From Bacteroidales bacterium (GTDB lineage Bacteria > Bacteroidota > Bacteroidia > Bacteroidales > Muribaculaceae): a stretch of 7,626 nucleotides of DNA. The notes beneath the pieces were generated by a model, which saw nothing but the letters and a program-made list of their open reading frames with translations, made no database searches and was not told the origin of the DNA. Shown piece by piece: positions 1 to 5,186 of this stretch (position 1 is its first letter; each line of letters begins with the position of its first letter). The stretch lies in the NCBI GenBank assembly GCA_014800105.1, contig JAAVGQ010000029.1, forward strand, positions 3,834-11,459, read 5' to 3'. A program made the position numbers and the translations under genes.

Positions 1-1667
1 GGCTCATCAACGATCACTGGAGCTTTGATGCGCGCATAAGTCACCTGGGAAGTGACGGCTACATTGACCGTGCTTCGTCAGCCCTATGGAGTTACTTTGG
101 CCAGGCGGCTTACACGAATTATAATACAATGATTCGCCTTCTCGCTTTCGGTGGCAAGGAGAGAACTTACATGGCGTGGGATTACGCTTCAAAGGAAGAC
201 ATGGAAAAGTATGGCCGCAGATATAATCCATGCGGTCAGTACACTGATGACCGGGGAAATGTTGCCTACTACCCCGACCAGTTTGACAACTACACCCAGC
301 ATCATTTCCAGCTCTTGCTGTCACAGAATCTAAGCGAGAGTCTCAAAATGAATGCGACTCTCCATTATACTGATGATTACGGTTTTTATGAACAGTACAA
401 AACCGGCCGCACACTGGAGGAGTACGGGCTCACACCGTTCGTGGACGCCGACGGTAACAAGATAAAGAAATCAGACCTCGTGAGACTGAAAAAGAATGAT
501 AACGGGTTTGGCGGCGGTCAGCTTAACTTCAACTACACTTCAGGTGGCTGGAACGCCATGCTCGGCTCGGCAGTCAACTGGTTTCACGGTCGCCACTTTG
601 GCGAGGTTTCTTGGGTTAGAAACTATGTGGGAGCCATTGACCCGCTCCAGCGGTATTACGACAATACCGGGCGCAAGTTTGATGCCAACGTCTTCCTGCG
701 CGGTACTTACACAATCGACAGGCATTGGAACGCGTATGCTGACTTCCAGTATCGTCACATATATTATACTATAGAGGGCGCGAGCGATAACTGGGACTGG
801 AATATCTCGGCTCCTGCCGTGCTTGATGTCAACCGCAAGTGGGATTTCTTCAACCCCAAGGCGGGCGTCAACTATCAGTCAGGCTCACACCGAGCGTTTG
901 CCTCGTGGAGCGTAGCTCACAAGGAGCCTACCCGCACAAACTTTACCGATGGCGACAGCAACCATCCCCCGCGTGCCGAGCGACTCTTTGACTACGAGAT
1001 CGGCTACACGTTCAGTACTTCCACTTTTACTGCCGGCGCTAACCTTTACTATATGGACTACAAGGACCAGCTTGTACTCACGGGGCAGCTCTCGGATACC
1101 GGCAACAGCCTGAGCGAGAATGTGCCTGATTCTTACCGCATGGGCGTTGAACTTCAGGCAGCATGGAAACCGGTGCAGTGGTTTGACTGGCAGGCAAATG
1201 CGACCCTCTCACGCAACCGCATCAAGAACTTCGTGGAATACGTCTACGAGGATGGCTGGACTAACCCCGTGACCTTTGACCGCGGTGACACTCCCATTGC
1301 ATTCTCACCCGGATTCATCTTCAATAACGCTTTTAATTTCAAGGCTGCCGGAATGGACGCATCGCTTTCTACCCGCTACGTGGGTCGCCAGTACCTCTCA
1401 AACTCTCATGATAAGGCGGCATCGCTCGACCCTTACTGTGTCACTGATATTCACCTGGGTTACACTTTCCCGGGATTGCTCTCAACCCGTGAAGTGCGCG
1501 TAGGACTCTCGATTTACAACCTCTTTAACCACAAGTATTTCAGCAACGGTTACGCATCGTCAGGCTATAGCGTGAATGACAAGGGCGAAAAGGAATTTTA
1601 CCTTTATACCGGCTATGCCGCTCAGGCTCCTATTCATTTTCTTGCAACCGTAACCTTGAAATTCTGA
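1..1667 (+). CDS. TonB-dependent outer-membrane receptor, C-terminal part (5' end outside window)
   Basis: The reading frame is open from base 3, well before the first ATG at 129, so the gene starts upstream of the window and 554 residues of its barrel half are visible. The product looks like a TonB-dependent receptor, which imports a scarce ligand across the outer membrane using TonB/ExbB/ExbD energy. What shows this: alternating aromatic/polar beta-strands throughout, many Tyr/Trp/Asn-rich turns, the late-barrel motif NLFNHKYFSNGY about 50 residues from the end, and a C-terminal strand ending ATVTLKF whose terminal Phe fits the BAM insertion signal. The plug domain, signal peptide and any TonB box are not in view. 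The PnuC-like gene starts 7 nt after the stop, so the two are very likely co-transcribed. In Bacteroidetes this pairing is known for thiamine uptake; that ligand is an inference, and the receptor family alone does not fix it. Confidence 0.93.
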   Translation, partial: LINDHWSFDARISHLGSDGYIDRASSALWSYFGQAAYTNYNTMIRLLAFGGKERTYMAWDYASKEDMEKYGRRYNPCGQYTDDRGNVAYYPDQFDNYTQHHFQLLLSQNLSESLKMNATLHYTDDYGFYEQYKTGRTLEEYGLTPFVDADGNKIKKSDLVRLKKNDNGFGGGQLNFNYTSGGWNAMLGSAVNWFHGRHFGEVSWVRNYVGAIDPLQRYYDNTGRKFDANVFLRGTYTIDRHWNAYADFQYRHIYYTIEGASDNWDWNISAPAVLDVNRKWDFFNPKAGVNYQSGSHRAFASWSVAHKEPTRTNFTDGDSNHPPRAERLFDYEIGYTFSTSTFTAGANLYYMDYKDQLVLTGQLSDTGNSLSENVPDSYRMGVELQAAWKPVQWFDWQANATLSRNRIKNFVEYVYEDGWTNPVTFDRGDTPIAFSPGFIFNNAFNFKAAGMDASLSTRYVGRQYLSNSHDKAASLDPYCVTDIHLGYTFPGLLSTREVRVGLSIYNLFNHKYFSNGYASSGYSVNDKGEKEFYLYTGYAAQAPIHFLATVTLKF

Positions 1668-1674
1668 TTAAGCT

Positions 1675-2265
1675 ATGATACTTGAGATACTCGGATTCTC
1701 TATAGGCATTCTCTACCTGTGGTGGGAATATCACGCTGACCGCCGCGTGTGGCTCGCATCGGTCATCATGCCTATGATCTCCATGTGGATATACTTTTCA
1801 AAAGGATTGTATGCTGATTTTTCCATAAACATCTACTATCTTGTCATAGCCTTCTATGGTTTTATTGCGTGGACGCGGGGCGGAGGCAAGGAGAAGCACA
1901 AAAAGACTGAGCTGCCTATATCGCATATAACGTGGGGCGTCACGGGTCTGTGTGTAGCGGCTTCCGCGTTGCTCTGGTGGCTCATCTGGTTGTTACTGAC
2001 GCGATTTACTGATTCCACAGTGCCGGTAGCCGATGCCTTCACTACCGCGCTGTCAATCGTGGGCATGTGGATGATGGCACGGAAATATGCCGAGCAGTGG
2101 CTTGTGTGGATTGTCGTAGACCTCGTGAGCGCCGGCTTGTATTTCTATAAAGGAATCTATTTCTACAGTGGCCTCTACGCCATTTACACGGTTGTAGCGT
2201 GCTTCGGCTATCGCAAATGGCTGCGCATGATACCAGGTAACAACCGTATGTGCGGAGATAATTGA
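1675..2265 (+). CDS. PnuC-family inner-membrane vitamin transporter (thiamine PnuT-like or nicotinamide riboside PnuC)
   Basis: A 196-residue, very hydrophobic protein with about seven predicted membrane segments (roughly residues 2-18, 26-42, 51-67, 85-108, 120-135, 142-157 and 160-178), the size and topology of PnuC proteins. Family-like blocks include INIYYLVIAFYGFIAWTR (51-68) and the C-terminal run DAFTTALSIVGMWMMARKY (120-138), then WLVWIVVDL and LYFYKGIY. PnuC proteins move nicotinamide riboside or related vitamins by facilitated diffusion, trapped by phosphorylation inside. Known Bacteroidetes relatives called PnuT sit beside a TonB receptor and a thiamine pyrophosphokinase and carry thiamine. 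The receptor immediately upstream favours thiamine, but no kinase gene follows here, so substrate is left open. The start at 1675 is the first in-frame ATG and gives a hydrophobic first helix; no clear Shine-Dalgarno is seen, as is usual in this phylum. A candidate terminator lies 90 nt downstream. Confidence 0.88.
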   Translation: MILEILGFSIGILYLWWEYHADRRVWLASVIMPMISMWIYFSKGLYADFSINIYYLVIAFYGFIAWTRGGGKEKHKKTELPISHITWGVTGLCVAASALLWWLIWLLLTRFTDSTVPVADAFTTALSIVGMWMMARKYAEQWLVWIVVDLVSAGLYFYKGIYFYSGLYAIYTVVACFGYRKWLRMIPGNNRMCGDN

Positions 2266-2354
2266 CTCGAAGGAAACCGATACACCATAAATAGTTATTG
2301 TATCATATCCAGTGATTGATATCATTGGTTAGCGTGAGATAACTGAGCCAGCCA

Positions 2355-2376
2355 CAACCCGCCAGGGTTGACTTTT
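2355..2376 (+). terminator. Candidate intrinsic terminator of the receptor-transporter operon
   Basis: CAACCC (2355-2360) and GGGTTG (2365-2370) form a perfect 6-bp stem with a GCCA loop, followed after AC by TTTTT (2372-2376 region) on the plus strand. It lies 90 nt after the transporter stop codon and no plus-strand gene starts before the his leader. The stem is short and the T-tract is offset by two bases, so it may be a weak terminator. Confidence 0.55.
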
Positions 2377-2382
2377 TGATAG

Positions 2383-2419
2383 CACGGGGTAGAGGGTCGT
2401 TAGACCCGGCCACCCCGTG
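2383..2419. other. GC-rich two-part hairpin
   Basis: CACGGGGT (2383-2390) pairs perfectly with ACCCCGTG (2412-2419), and inside it GGGTC (2394-2398) pairs with GACCC (2403-2407) around a GTTA loop. There is no T-tract on either side, so a terminator is unlikely. It could be part of an unrecognised structured RNA or of the 3' end of the transporter mRNA. The strand cannot be decided from this helix alone. Confidence 0.5.
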
Positions 2420-2436
2420 AAATATCGCCGAATGTA

Positions 2437-2497
2437 CTTTTATGTGTCTTGGGATTTCTGCTTAGTGGCAATCCCAAGACATACTGGAATATAAAAG
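2437..2497. other. Long nested hairpin
   Basis: TGTCTTGGGATT (2445-2456) pairs perfectly over 12 bp with AATCCCAAGACA (2470-2481) around a 13-nt loop. Outside it, CTTTTAT (2437-2443) can pair with ATAAAAG (2491-2497). It has no T-tract directly after the main stem on either strand. The loop carries GTGGC (2465-2469), complementary to GCCAC at 2539-2543 in the closing helix of the neighbouring 5S-like RNA, so a contact between the two is possible though unproven. Confidence 0.5.
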
Positions 2498-2526
2498 GGA
2501 GCAGTCATGCGCGGGCTGCGCTCCCT
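2488..2526 (-). terminator. Intrinsic terminator on the minus strand, after the 5S-like RNA
   Basis: AGGGAGC (2496-2502) pairs with GCTCCCT (2520-2526), with AG/CT extending the stem past a small bulge. Read on the minus strand the hairpin is followed directly by TTTTATATT (complement of 2488-2496), the classic form of an intrinsic terminator. It starts only 9 nt beyond the 3' end of the 5S-like segment, which supports minus-strand transcription of that RNA. On the plus strand there is no T-tract. Confidence 0.6.
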
Positions 2527-2534
2527 ATCGGTCG

Positions 2535-2668
2535 CTTAGCCACACGCCTACTCTCCCGACGGTCTCTCCGGACCGTCACGACTTTGTTGCTTGCTATTTT
2601 TACCTGGTAGATTGGTTCAGTATCTACGATACTGCGTTTCTTGTTTGAATCTTATCACCCTGGCTAAG
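2535..2668 (-). ncRNA. Structured RNA resembling a divergent 5S rRNA
   Basis: On the minus strand an 8-bp closing helix, CTTAGCCA (2668-2661) with TGGCTAAG (2542-2535), encloses two arms, the three-way layout of 5S rRNA. Just before the 3' closing strand lies GGGAGAGTAGG, like the conserved GAGAGTAGG that precedes helix I in bacterial 5S, at a similar 4-nt distance. One arm has GTAGAT/ATCTAC (2627-2622 with 2612-2607) around a loop with CTGAAC, close to the conserved CCGAAC of loop C; the other has GACGGTC/GACCGTC (2577-2571 with 2564-2558). Against a normal 5S: 134 nt instead of about 110-120, the GATGGTA of loop E and GAAGTTAAGC are not recognisable, helix II is unclear, and no 16S or 23S is nearby. 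A terminator follows on this strand. It may be a diverged 5S copy, a pseudogene, or an unrelated RNA; some helix ends gain G-U pairs only on the plus strand, so the strand is not certain. Confidence 0.4.
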
Positions 2669-2697
2669 TCGCCCTCACGGGCTCCTGAAAGCCGGGG
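2658..2697. other. Hairpin overlapping the closing helix of the 5S-like RNA
   Basis: CCC and GGCT (2658-2660, 2662-2665) pair with AGCC and GGG (2690-2693, 2695-2697), with GCCC/GGGC (2671-2674, 2679-2682) inside; the loop reads GTGA, a GNRA tetraloop, on the minus strand. On the plus strand T2661 and G2694 give a wobble pair and an unbroken 8-bp stem. The stem uses bases 2661-2665, which also form the 5S-like closing helix, so the two structures exclude each other. Confidence 0.45.
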
Positions 2698-2708
2698 TTT
2701 CCTAAATT

Positions 2709-2738
2709 TAACGTCTTCGACGTTATGTACACGTTATG
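2709..2738. promoter_or_regulatory. Three 11-bp-phased half-sites, possible regulator binding site
   Basis: ACGTTATG occurs at 2720-2727 and again at 2731-2738, and its inverted core TAACGT at 2709-2714. The three copies begin exactly 11 bp apart, about one helical turn, so they face the same side of DNA. The first two also form the palindrome TAACGTC-TTC-GACGTTA. They sit 20-49 bp upstream of the first his promoter and also upstream of the minus-strand RNA, a fitting place for a transcription factor. No regulator is identified. Confidence 0.35.
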
Positions 2739-2743
2739 GCATA

Positions 2744-2765
2744 CTTACAATATACATTTTGTAAG
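2744..2765. promoter_or_regulatory. Inverted repeat overlapping the first his promoter
   Basis: CTTACAA (2744-2750) and TTGTAAG (2759-2765) are perfect inverted repeats separated by 8 nt. The right half covers the -33 TTTG of the first his promoter (2758-2761), an operator-like position. Without a T-tract it is unlikely to be a terminator. A chance A/T-rich palindrome is the alternative. Confidence 0.35.
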
Positions 2766-2789
2766 CTGGGGAAGGTTTTTGTAACTTTG
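2758..2789 (+). promoter_or_regulatory. Bacteroidetes-type promoter P1 of the his operon
   Basis: TTTG (2758-2761), 20 nt, then TAACTTTG (2782-2789) match the Bacteroides primary sigma consensus of -33 TTTG and -7 TAnnTTTG at the expected spacing. Transcription would start near 2796, about 55 nt before the leader peptide. Confidence 0.55.
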
Positions 2790-2799
2790 TTGCTGAAAT

Positions 2800-2831
2800 T
2801 TTGCGGGGAATGAAATTTTTTATTACTTTTG
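2800..2831 (+). promoter_or_regulatory. Bacteroidetes-type promoter P2 of the his operon
   Basis: TTTG (2800-2803), 20 nt, then TACTTTTG (2824-2831) again match the -33/-7 consensus. It lies 42 bp downstream of P1 with the same spacing. The start site would be near 2838, leaving about a dozen A-rich bases before the leader-peptide ATG, a typical distance for an attenuator leader. Confidence 0.65.
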
Positions 2832-2850
2832 TCAGTGTAAAACAAAAAGA

Positions 2851-2940
2851 ATGAAATTATATACTCACATCCACCATTATCATCATCACCATGGTCAGTC
2901 AATGAATCAGGGAGGTAAGGCGTGTATGTGCGTCAACTGA
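2851..2940 (+). CDS. hisL: Histidine operon leader peptide (29 aa)
   Basis: A 30-codon frame from ATG 2851 to TGA 2938-2940 begins MKLYTHIHHYHHHHGQ. Seven of nine residues (6-14) are His, using three CAC and four CAT codons, too concentrated to be chance directly in front of hisG. In his leader peptides the ribosome pauses at these codons when charged histidyl-tRNA is scarce, and this decides whether RNA polymerase continues. The remaining residues (15-29) include two Cys in CMCVN and are encoded by the RNA strand that forms the antiterminator. An A-rich tract, AACAAAAAG, precedes the ATG instead of a Shine-Dalgarno, as is common in Bacteroidetes. The peptide itself probably has no other function. 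No symbol-level homology to enterobacterial hisL is claimed; the name reflects its role. Confidence 0.93.
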   Translation: MKLYTHIHHYHHHHGQSMNQGGKACMCVN

Positions 2941-3006
2941 GCGATATTAATACTTAATTAAGATATTCTGAAGCTTACCTCCCTTGCAGGGATGGTAAGC
3001 TTTTTT
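2866..3006 (+). promoter_or_regulatory. Histidine transcription attenuator
   Basis: Three exclusive helices can be drawn by hand. Helix 1:2: 2866-2884, the His codons, pairs imperfectly with 2911-2930 (starts CACAT/ATGTG, with bulges and some G-U). Helix 2:3, the antiterminator: AGGGAGGTAAG (2909-2919) pairs perfectly over 11 bp with CTTACCTCCCT (2974-2984). Helix 3:4, the terminator: 2971-2984 with 2988-3002. A ribosome stalled at His codons masks strand 1, so 2:3 forms and hisG onward is transcribed; with ample histidine the ribosome finishes and leaves, 1:2 reforms, and 3:4 stops transcription. The logic is established for his operons of other phyla; its use here is inferred from the sequence. 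Confidence 0.9.
2971..3006 (+). terminator. Attenuator terminator in front of hisG
   Basis: AAGCTTACC (2971-2979) pairs perfectly with GGTAAGCTT (2994-3002), topped by TCCCT/AGGGA (2980-2984, 2988-2992) with one bulged T and a TGC loop. Six T (3001-3006) follow. This is a strong intrinsic terminator between leader peptide and hisG, and its left arm is the target of the antiterminator. Confidence 0.93.
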
Positions 3007-3042
3007 CATTTCATAGGTTTATAATTAACAATCAAATATATC

Positions 3043-3894
3043 ATGCTTAGAATCGCAATCCAGAACAAAGGTCGCCTTAACGAGGAGTCAGTAGAACTGC
3101 TCAATGGCGGCGGTGTTGAGTTTGACAACGCCAAGAGAAAATATCTTGTAAAATCACGCACTTTCCCTGCCGAGGTGCTTTACCTCCGCGACGATGATAT
3201 TCCCGGAGTGGTTGCCTCGGGCGCTGCTCAGCTCGGTATAGTGGGGCTTAATGAAGTGACTGAGAAAGGTTTTGATGTCAAGGTGGTTAAGAAGCTGGGC
3301 TTCGGTTACTGCCGCCTGTGCCTTGCAATTCCCAAGAATGAGGTTTATGAAGGGCTTAACTATTTTGCAGGCAAGCGCATAGCTACTTCTTATCCCAACA
3401 TTCTGCGCCGATTCTTCGCTGACAAGAATATTCCCGTAGAAATTTCTGAAATCTCAGGTAGTGTGGAAATTACACCGTCAGCCGGTATGGCCGATGCTAT
3501 CTTTGACATAGTATCGTCAGGTGGCACGCTGGTTTCCAACGGCTTGAAGGAGGTAGAGACAGTCCTGGAATCAGAGGCGGTTCTCATCTCAAACAACGAG
3601 CTGACAGCCGAGCAGAACGAGGAGCTGGATGAACTGTTGTTCCGTATTGAATCAGAGTGCATTAGCCGTGGAAAAAAATACTTGCTCATGAATATTCCCT
3701 CTGCGTCACTTGACAAAGCTATCGAGATTCTTCCTGCAATGCGAAGCCCGACGGTGATGCCCCTCGCCGCCGAGGGATGGTGCTCGCTCCACTCAGTTGT
3801 AGACGCAGCCCAGTTGTGGGATAAAATTAAGAAACTTAAGGAAATAGGTGCTGAAGGCATCCTTGTGTTGAACCTTGACAAAATCATTCCCTGA
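3043..3894 (+). CDS. hisG: ATP phosphoribosyltransferase, long form (HisG)
   Basis: HisG makes phosphoribosyl-ATP from ATP and PRPP, the first and committed step of histidine synthesis. The 283-residue product is the long, self-sufficient form: a catalytic part (about 1-205) beginning LRIAIQNKGRL, with the PRPP-binding region SGSVEITPSAGMADAIFDIV (138-157) and SSGGTLVSNGL, then a C-terminal ACT-like regulatory domain (about 210-283; YLLMNIPS, RSPTVMPL, EGWCSLHSVV) that binds histidine for feedback inhibition. A HisZ partner is therefore not needed. The ATG at 3043 lies 36 nt after the attenuator T-tract and gives the family's usual N-terminus; no Shine-Dalgarno is visible. The stop overlaps the hisD start by one base (TGATG). 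Expression is predicted to depend on readthrough of the attenuator, so the pathway is controlled at both RNA and enzyme level. Confidence 0.97.
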   Translation: MLRIAIQNKGRLNEESVELLNGGGVEFDNAKRKYLVKSRTFPAEVLYLRDDDIPGVVASGAAQLGIVGLNEVTEKGFDVKVVKKLGFGYCRLCLAIPKNEVYEGLNYFAGKRIATSYPNILRRFFADKNIPVEISEISGSVEITPSAGMADAIFDIVSSGGTLVSNGLKEVETVLESEAVLISNNELTAEQNEELDELLFRIESECISRGKKYLLMNIPSASLDKAIEILPAMRSPTVMPLAAEGWCSLHSVVDAAQLWDKIKKLKEIGAEGILVLNLDKIIP

Positions 3895-5183
3895 TGAATA
3901 TTTTTGTAAATCCGCAACGTTCAGAGTGGAATGACCTGTGTCGCCGGGGCGGTAACGATAACGCCGCCGTGCTCGATATTGTGACCGGTATTCTCGAGAA
4001 TGTTAAAACGAATGGTGACAGCGCGATACGCGAACTTGCAGCACGCATTGACGGCGTTGAGCTTGATGACCTGAGAGTGAGTCAAGCTGAAATCAGCGAG
4101 GCTGCTGCAAGTATTTCAGCCGAACTTAAAGAGGCTATAGATCAGGCTATTGCCAATATAGAAGCTTTCCACGCTGCACAGCTTCCAAAGGAAATAACCG
4201 TGGAAACGATGCAGGGAGTGACCTGCATTCAGCGTCCCGTGCCAATTGACAGCGTGGGATTATACATTCCCGGTGGAACGGCACCGCTGTTCTCAACCGT
4301 TCTGATGCTCGGCATTCCAGCCCGCATAGCCGGTTGCCGCCGCGTCATAATGTGTACCCCCTGTGGCAAGGATGGCAAGGTATCTCCCGCGGTGGTTTAC
4401 GCTGCCTCATGCTGTGGAATTACTGAGGTTTACAAAGTGGGTGGGGCTCAGGCTGTTGCTGCCATGGCTTACGGCACTGAATCAATACCGCGTGTCAATA
4501 AAATATTTGGTCCCGGCAACCGCTTTGTGACCATGGCCAAGCAGATTGTCAGTACTCAGGGAACAGCAATCGACATGCCCGCAGGCCCCTCAGAGGTAAT
4601 GGTTCTTGCCGATTCATCAGCTAATCCTGAATTTGTAGCCGCCGACTTCCTATCACAGTGCGAACATGGCCGTGATTCACAAGCTATTGCGGTGTGTGAT
4701 TCAGTTGAGCTTGCTGAAGCTATCGCAGCGGCAACCGAGGCTCAGGCTGCCAGGTTGCAACGCGCTGAGTTTGTGAACGAATCGCTCTCAGCCAGCCGTA
4801 TAGTGGTGCTGAATGACCGCAAGGAGATGATAGAGTTTGCCAATCAATATGCTGCCGAACACCTGATTATCTCGCTCGCTGACCCATACGAGGCCCTCGC
4901 AGGAATCACCGCCGCAGGCAGTGTTTTCCTCGGTAACTATTCGCCCGAGAGTGCCGGTGATTATGCCTCAGGAACCAATCATACGCTCCCCACTGCCGGC
5001 TGGGCGGCATCGCTGAGCGGAGTCAATACCGAGAGCTTCATGCGCCGCATGACCATTCAGGAAATAACCCCCGCCGGTATCGCAGCCCTTGCTCCCACGA
5101 TTGTGACAATGGCACGCGCTGAAGGTCTTGATGCTCACGCTAATGCGGTAATTGTGCGCATGGATTCACTAAATGCTAAATAA
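3894..5183 (+). CDS. hisD: Histidinol dehydrogenase (HisD)
   Basis: HisD oxidises L-histidinol to L-histidine in two NAD-dependent steps, the end of the pathway. At 429 residues it is full length. The zinc and catalytic residues known from the E. coli enzyme (Gln259, His262, Glu326, His327, Asp360, His419) all appear here shifted by exactly four: Q255 and H258 in SQCEHGRDS, E322 and H323 in AAEHLIIS, D356 in AGDYASGTNH, and H415 in LDAHANAV. The glycine-rich VGLYIPGGTAP (121-131) and KIFGPGNRFV (203-212) are also typical. Its ATG shares an A with the hisG stop, so translation is probably coupled. hisC begins 3 nt after its stop. Confidence 0.97.
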   Translation: MNIFVNPQRSEWNDLCRRGGNDNAAVLDIVTGILENVKTNGDSAIRELAARIDGVELDDLRVSQAEISEAAASISAELKEAIDQAIANIEAFHAAQLPKEITVETMQGVTCIQRPVPIDSVGLYIPGGTAPLFSTVLMLGIPARIAGCRRVIMCTPCGKDGKVSPAVVYAASCCGITEVYKVGGAQAVAAMAYGTESIPRVNKIFGPGNRFVTMAKQIVSTQGTAIDMPAGPSEVMVLADSSANPEFVAADFLSQCEHGRDSQAIAVCDSVELAEAIAAATEAQAARLQRAEFVNESLSASRIVVLNDRKEMIEFANQYAAEHLIISLADPYEALAGITAAGSVFLGNYSPESAGDYASGTNHTLPTAGWAASLSGVNTESFMRRMTIQEITPAGIAALAPTIVTMARAEGLDAHANAVIVRMDSLNAK

Positions 5184-5186
5184 ACC

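Noticed and set aside
129..131. ATG as the start of the TonB-dependent receptor
   Set aside because: The same frame stays open from base 3 to here with barrel-like sequence, so the gene begins upstream of the window.
2053..2325. 90-codon minus-strand reading frame over the end of the transporter gene
   Set aside because: It lies mostly antisense to a well-supported membrane protein, and its product has no recognisable features.
2340..2710. RNase P RNA, tmRNA, SRP RNA, or cobalamin or TPP riboswitch
   Set aside because: Signature blocks such as GAGGAAAGTCC (RNase P), a tRNA-like CCA end (tmRNA), GGAAGGAAGCAG (SRP) or riboswitch cores were not found on either strand.
2744..2765. Inverted repeat as an intrinsic terminator
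   Set aside because: A/T-rich stem, no following T-tract on either strand, and it overlaps a promoter; an operator is more plausible.
3390..3917. 175-codon minus-strand reading frame antisense to hisG
   Set aside because: Low-complexity serine-rich product and fully opposite a conserved gene; a shadow frame.
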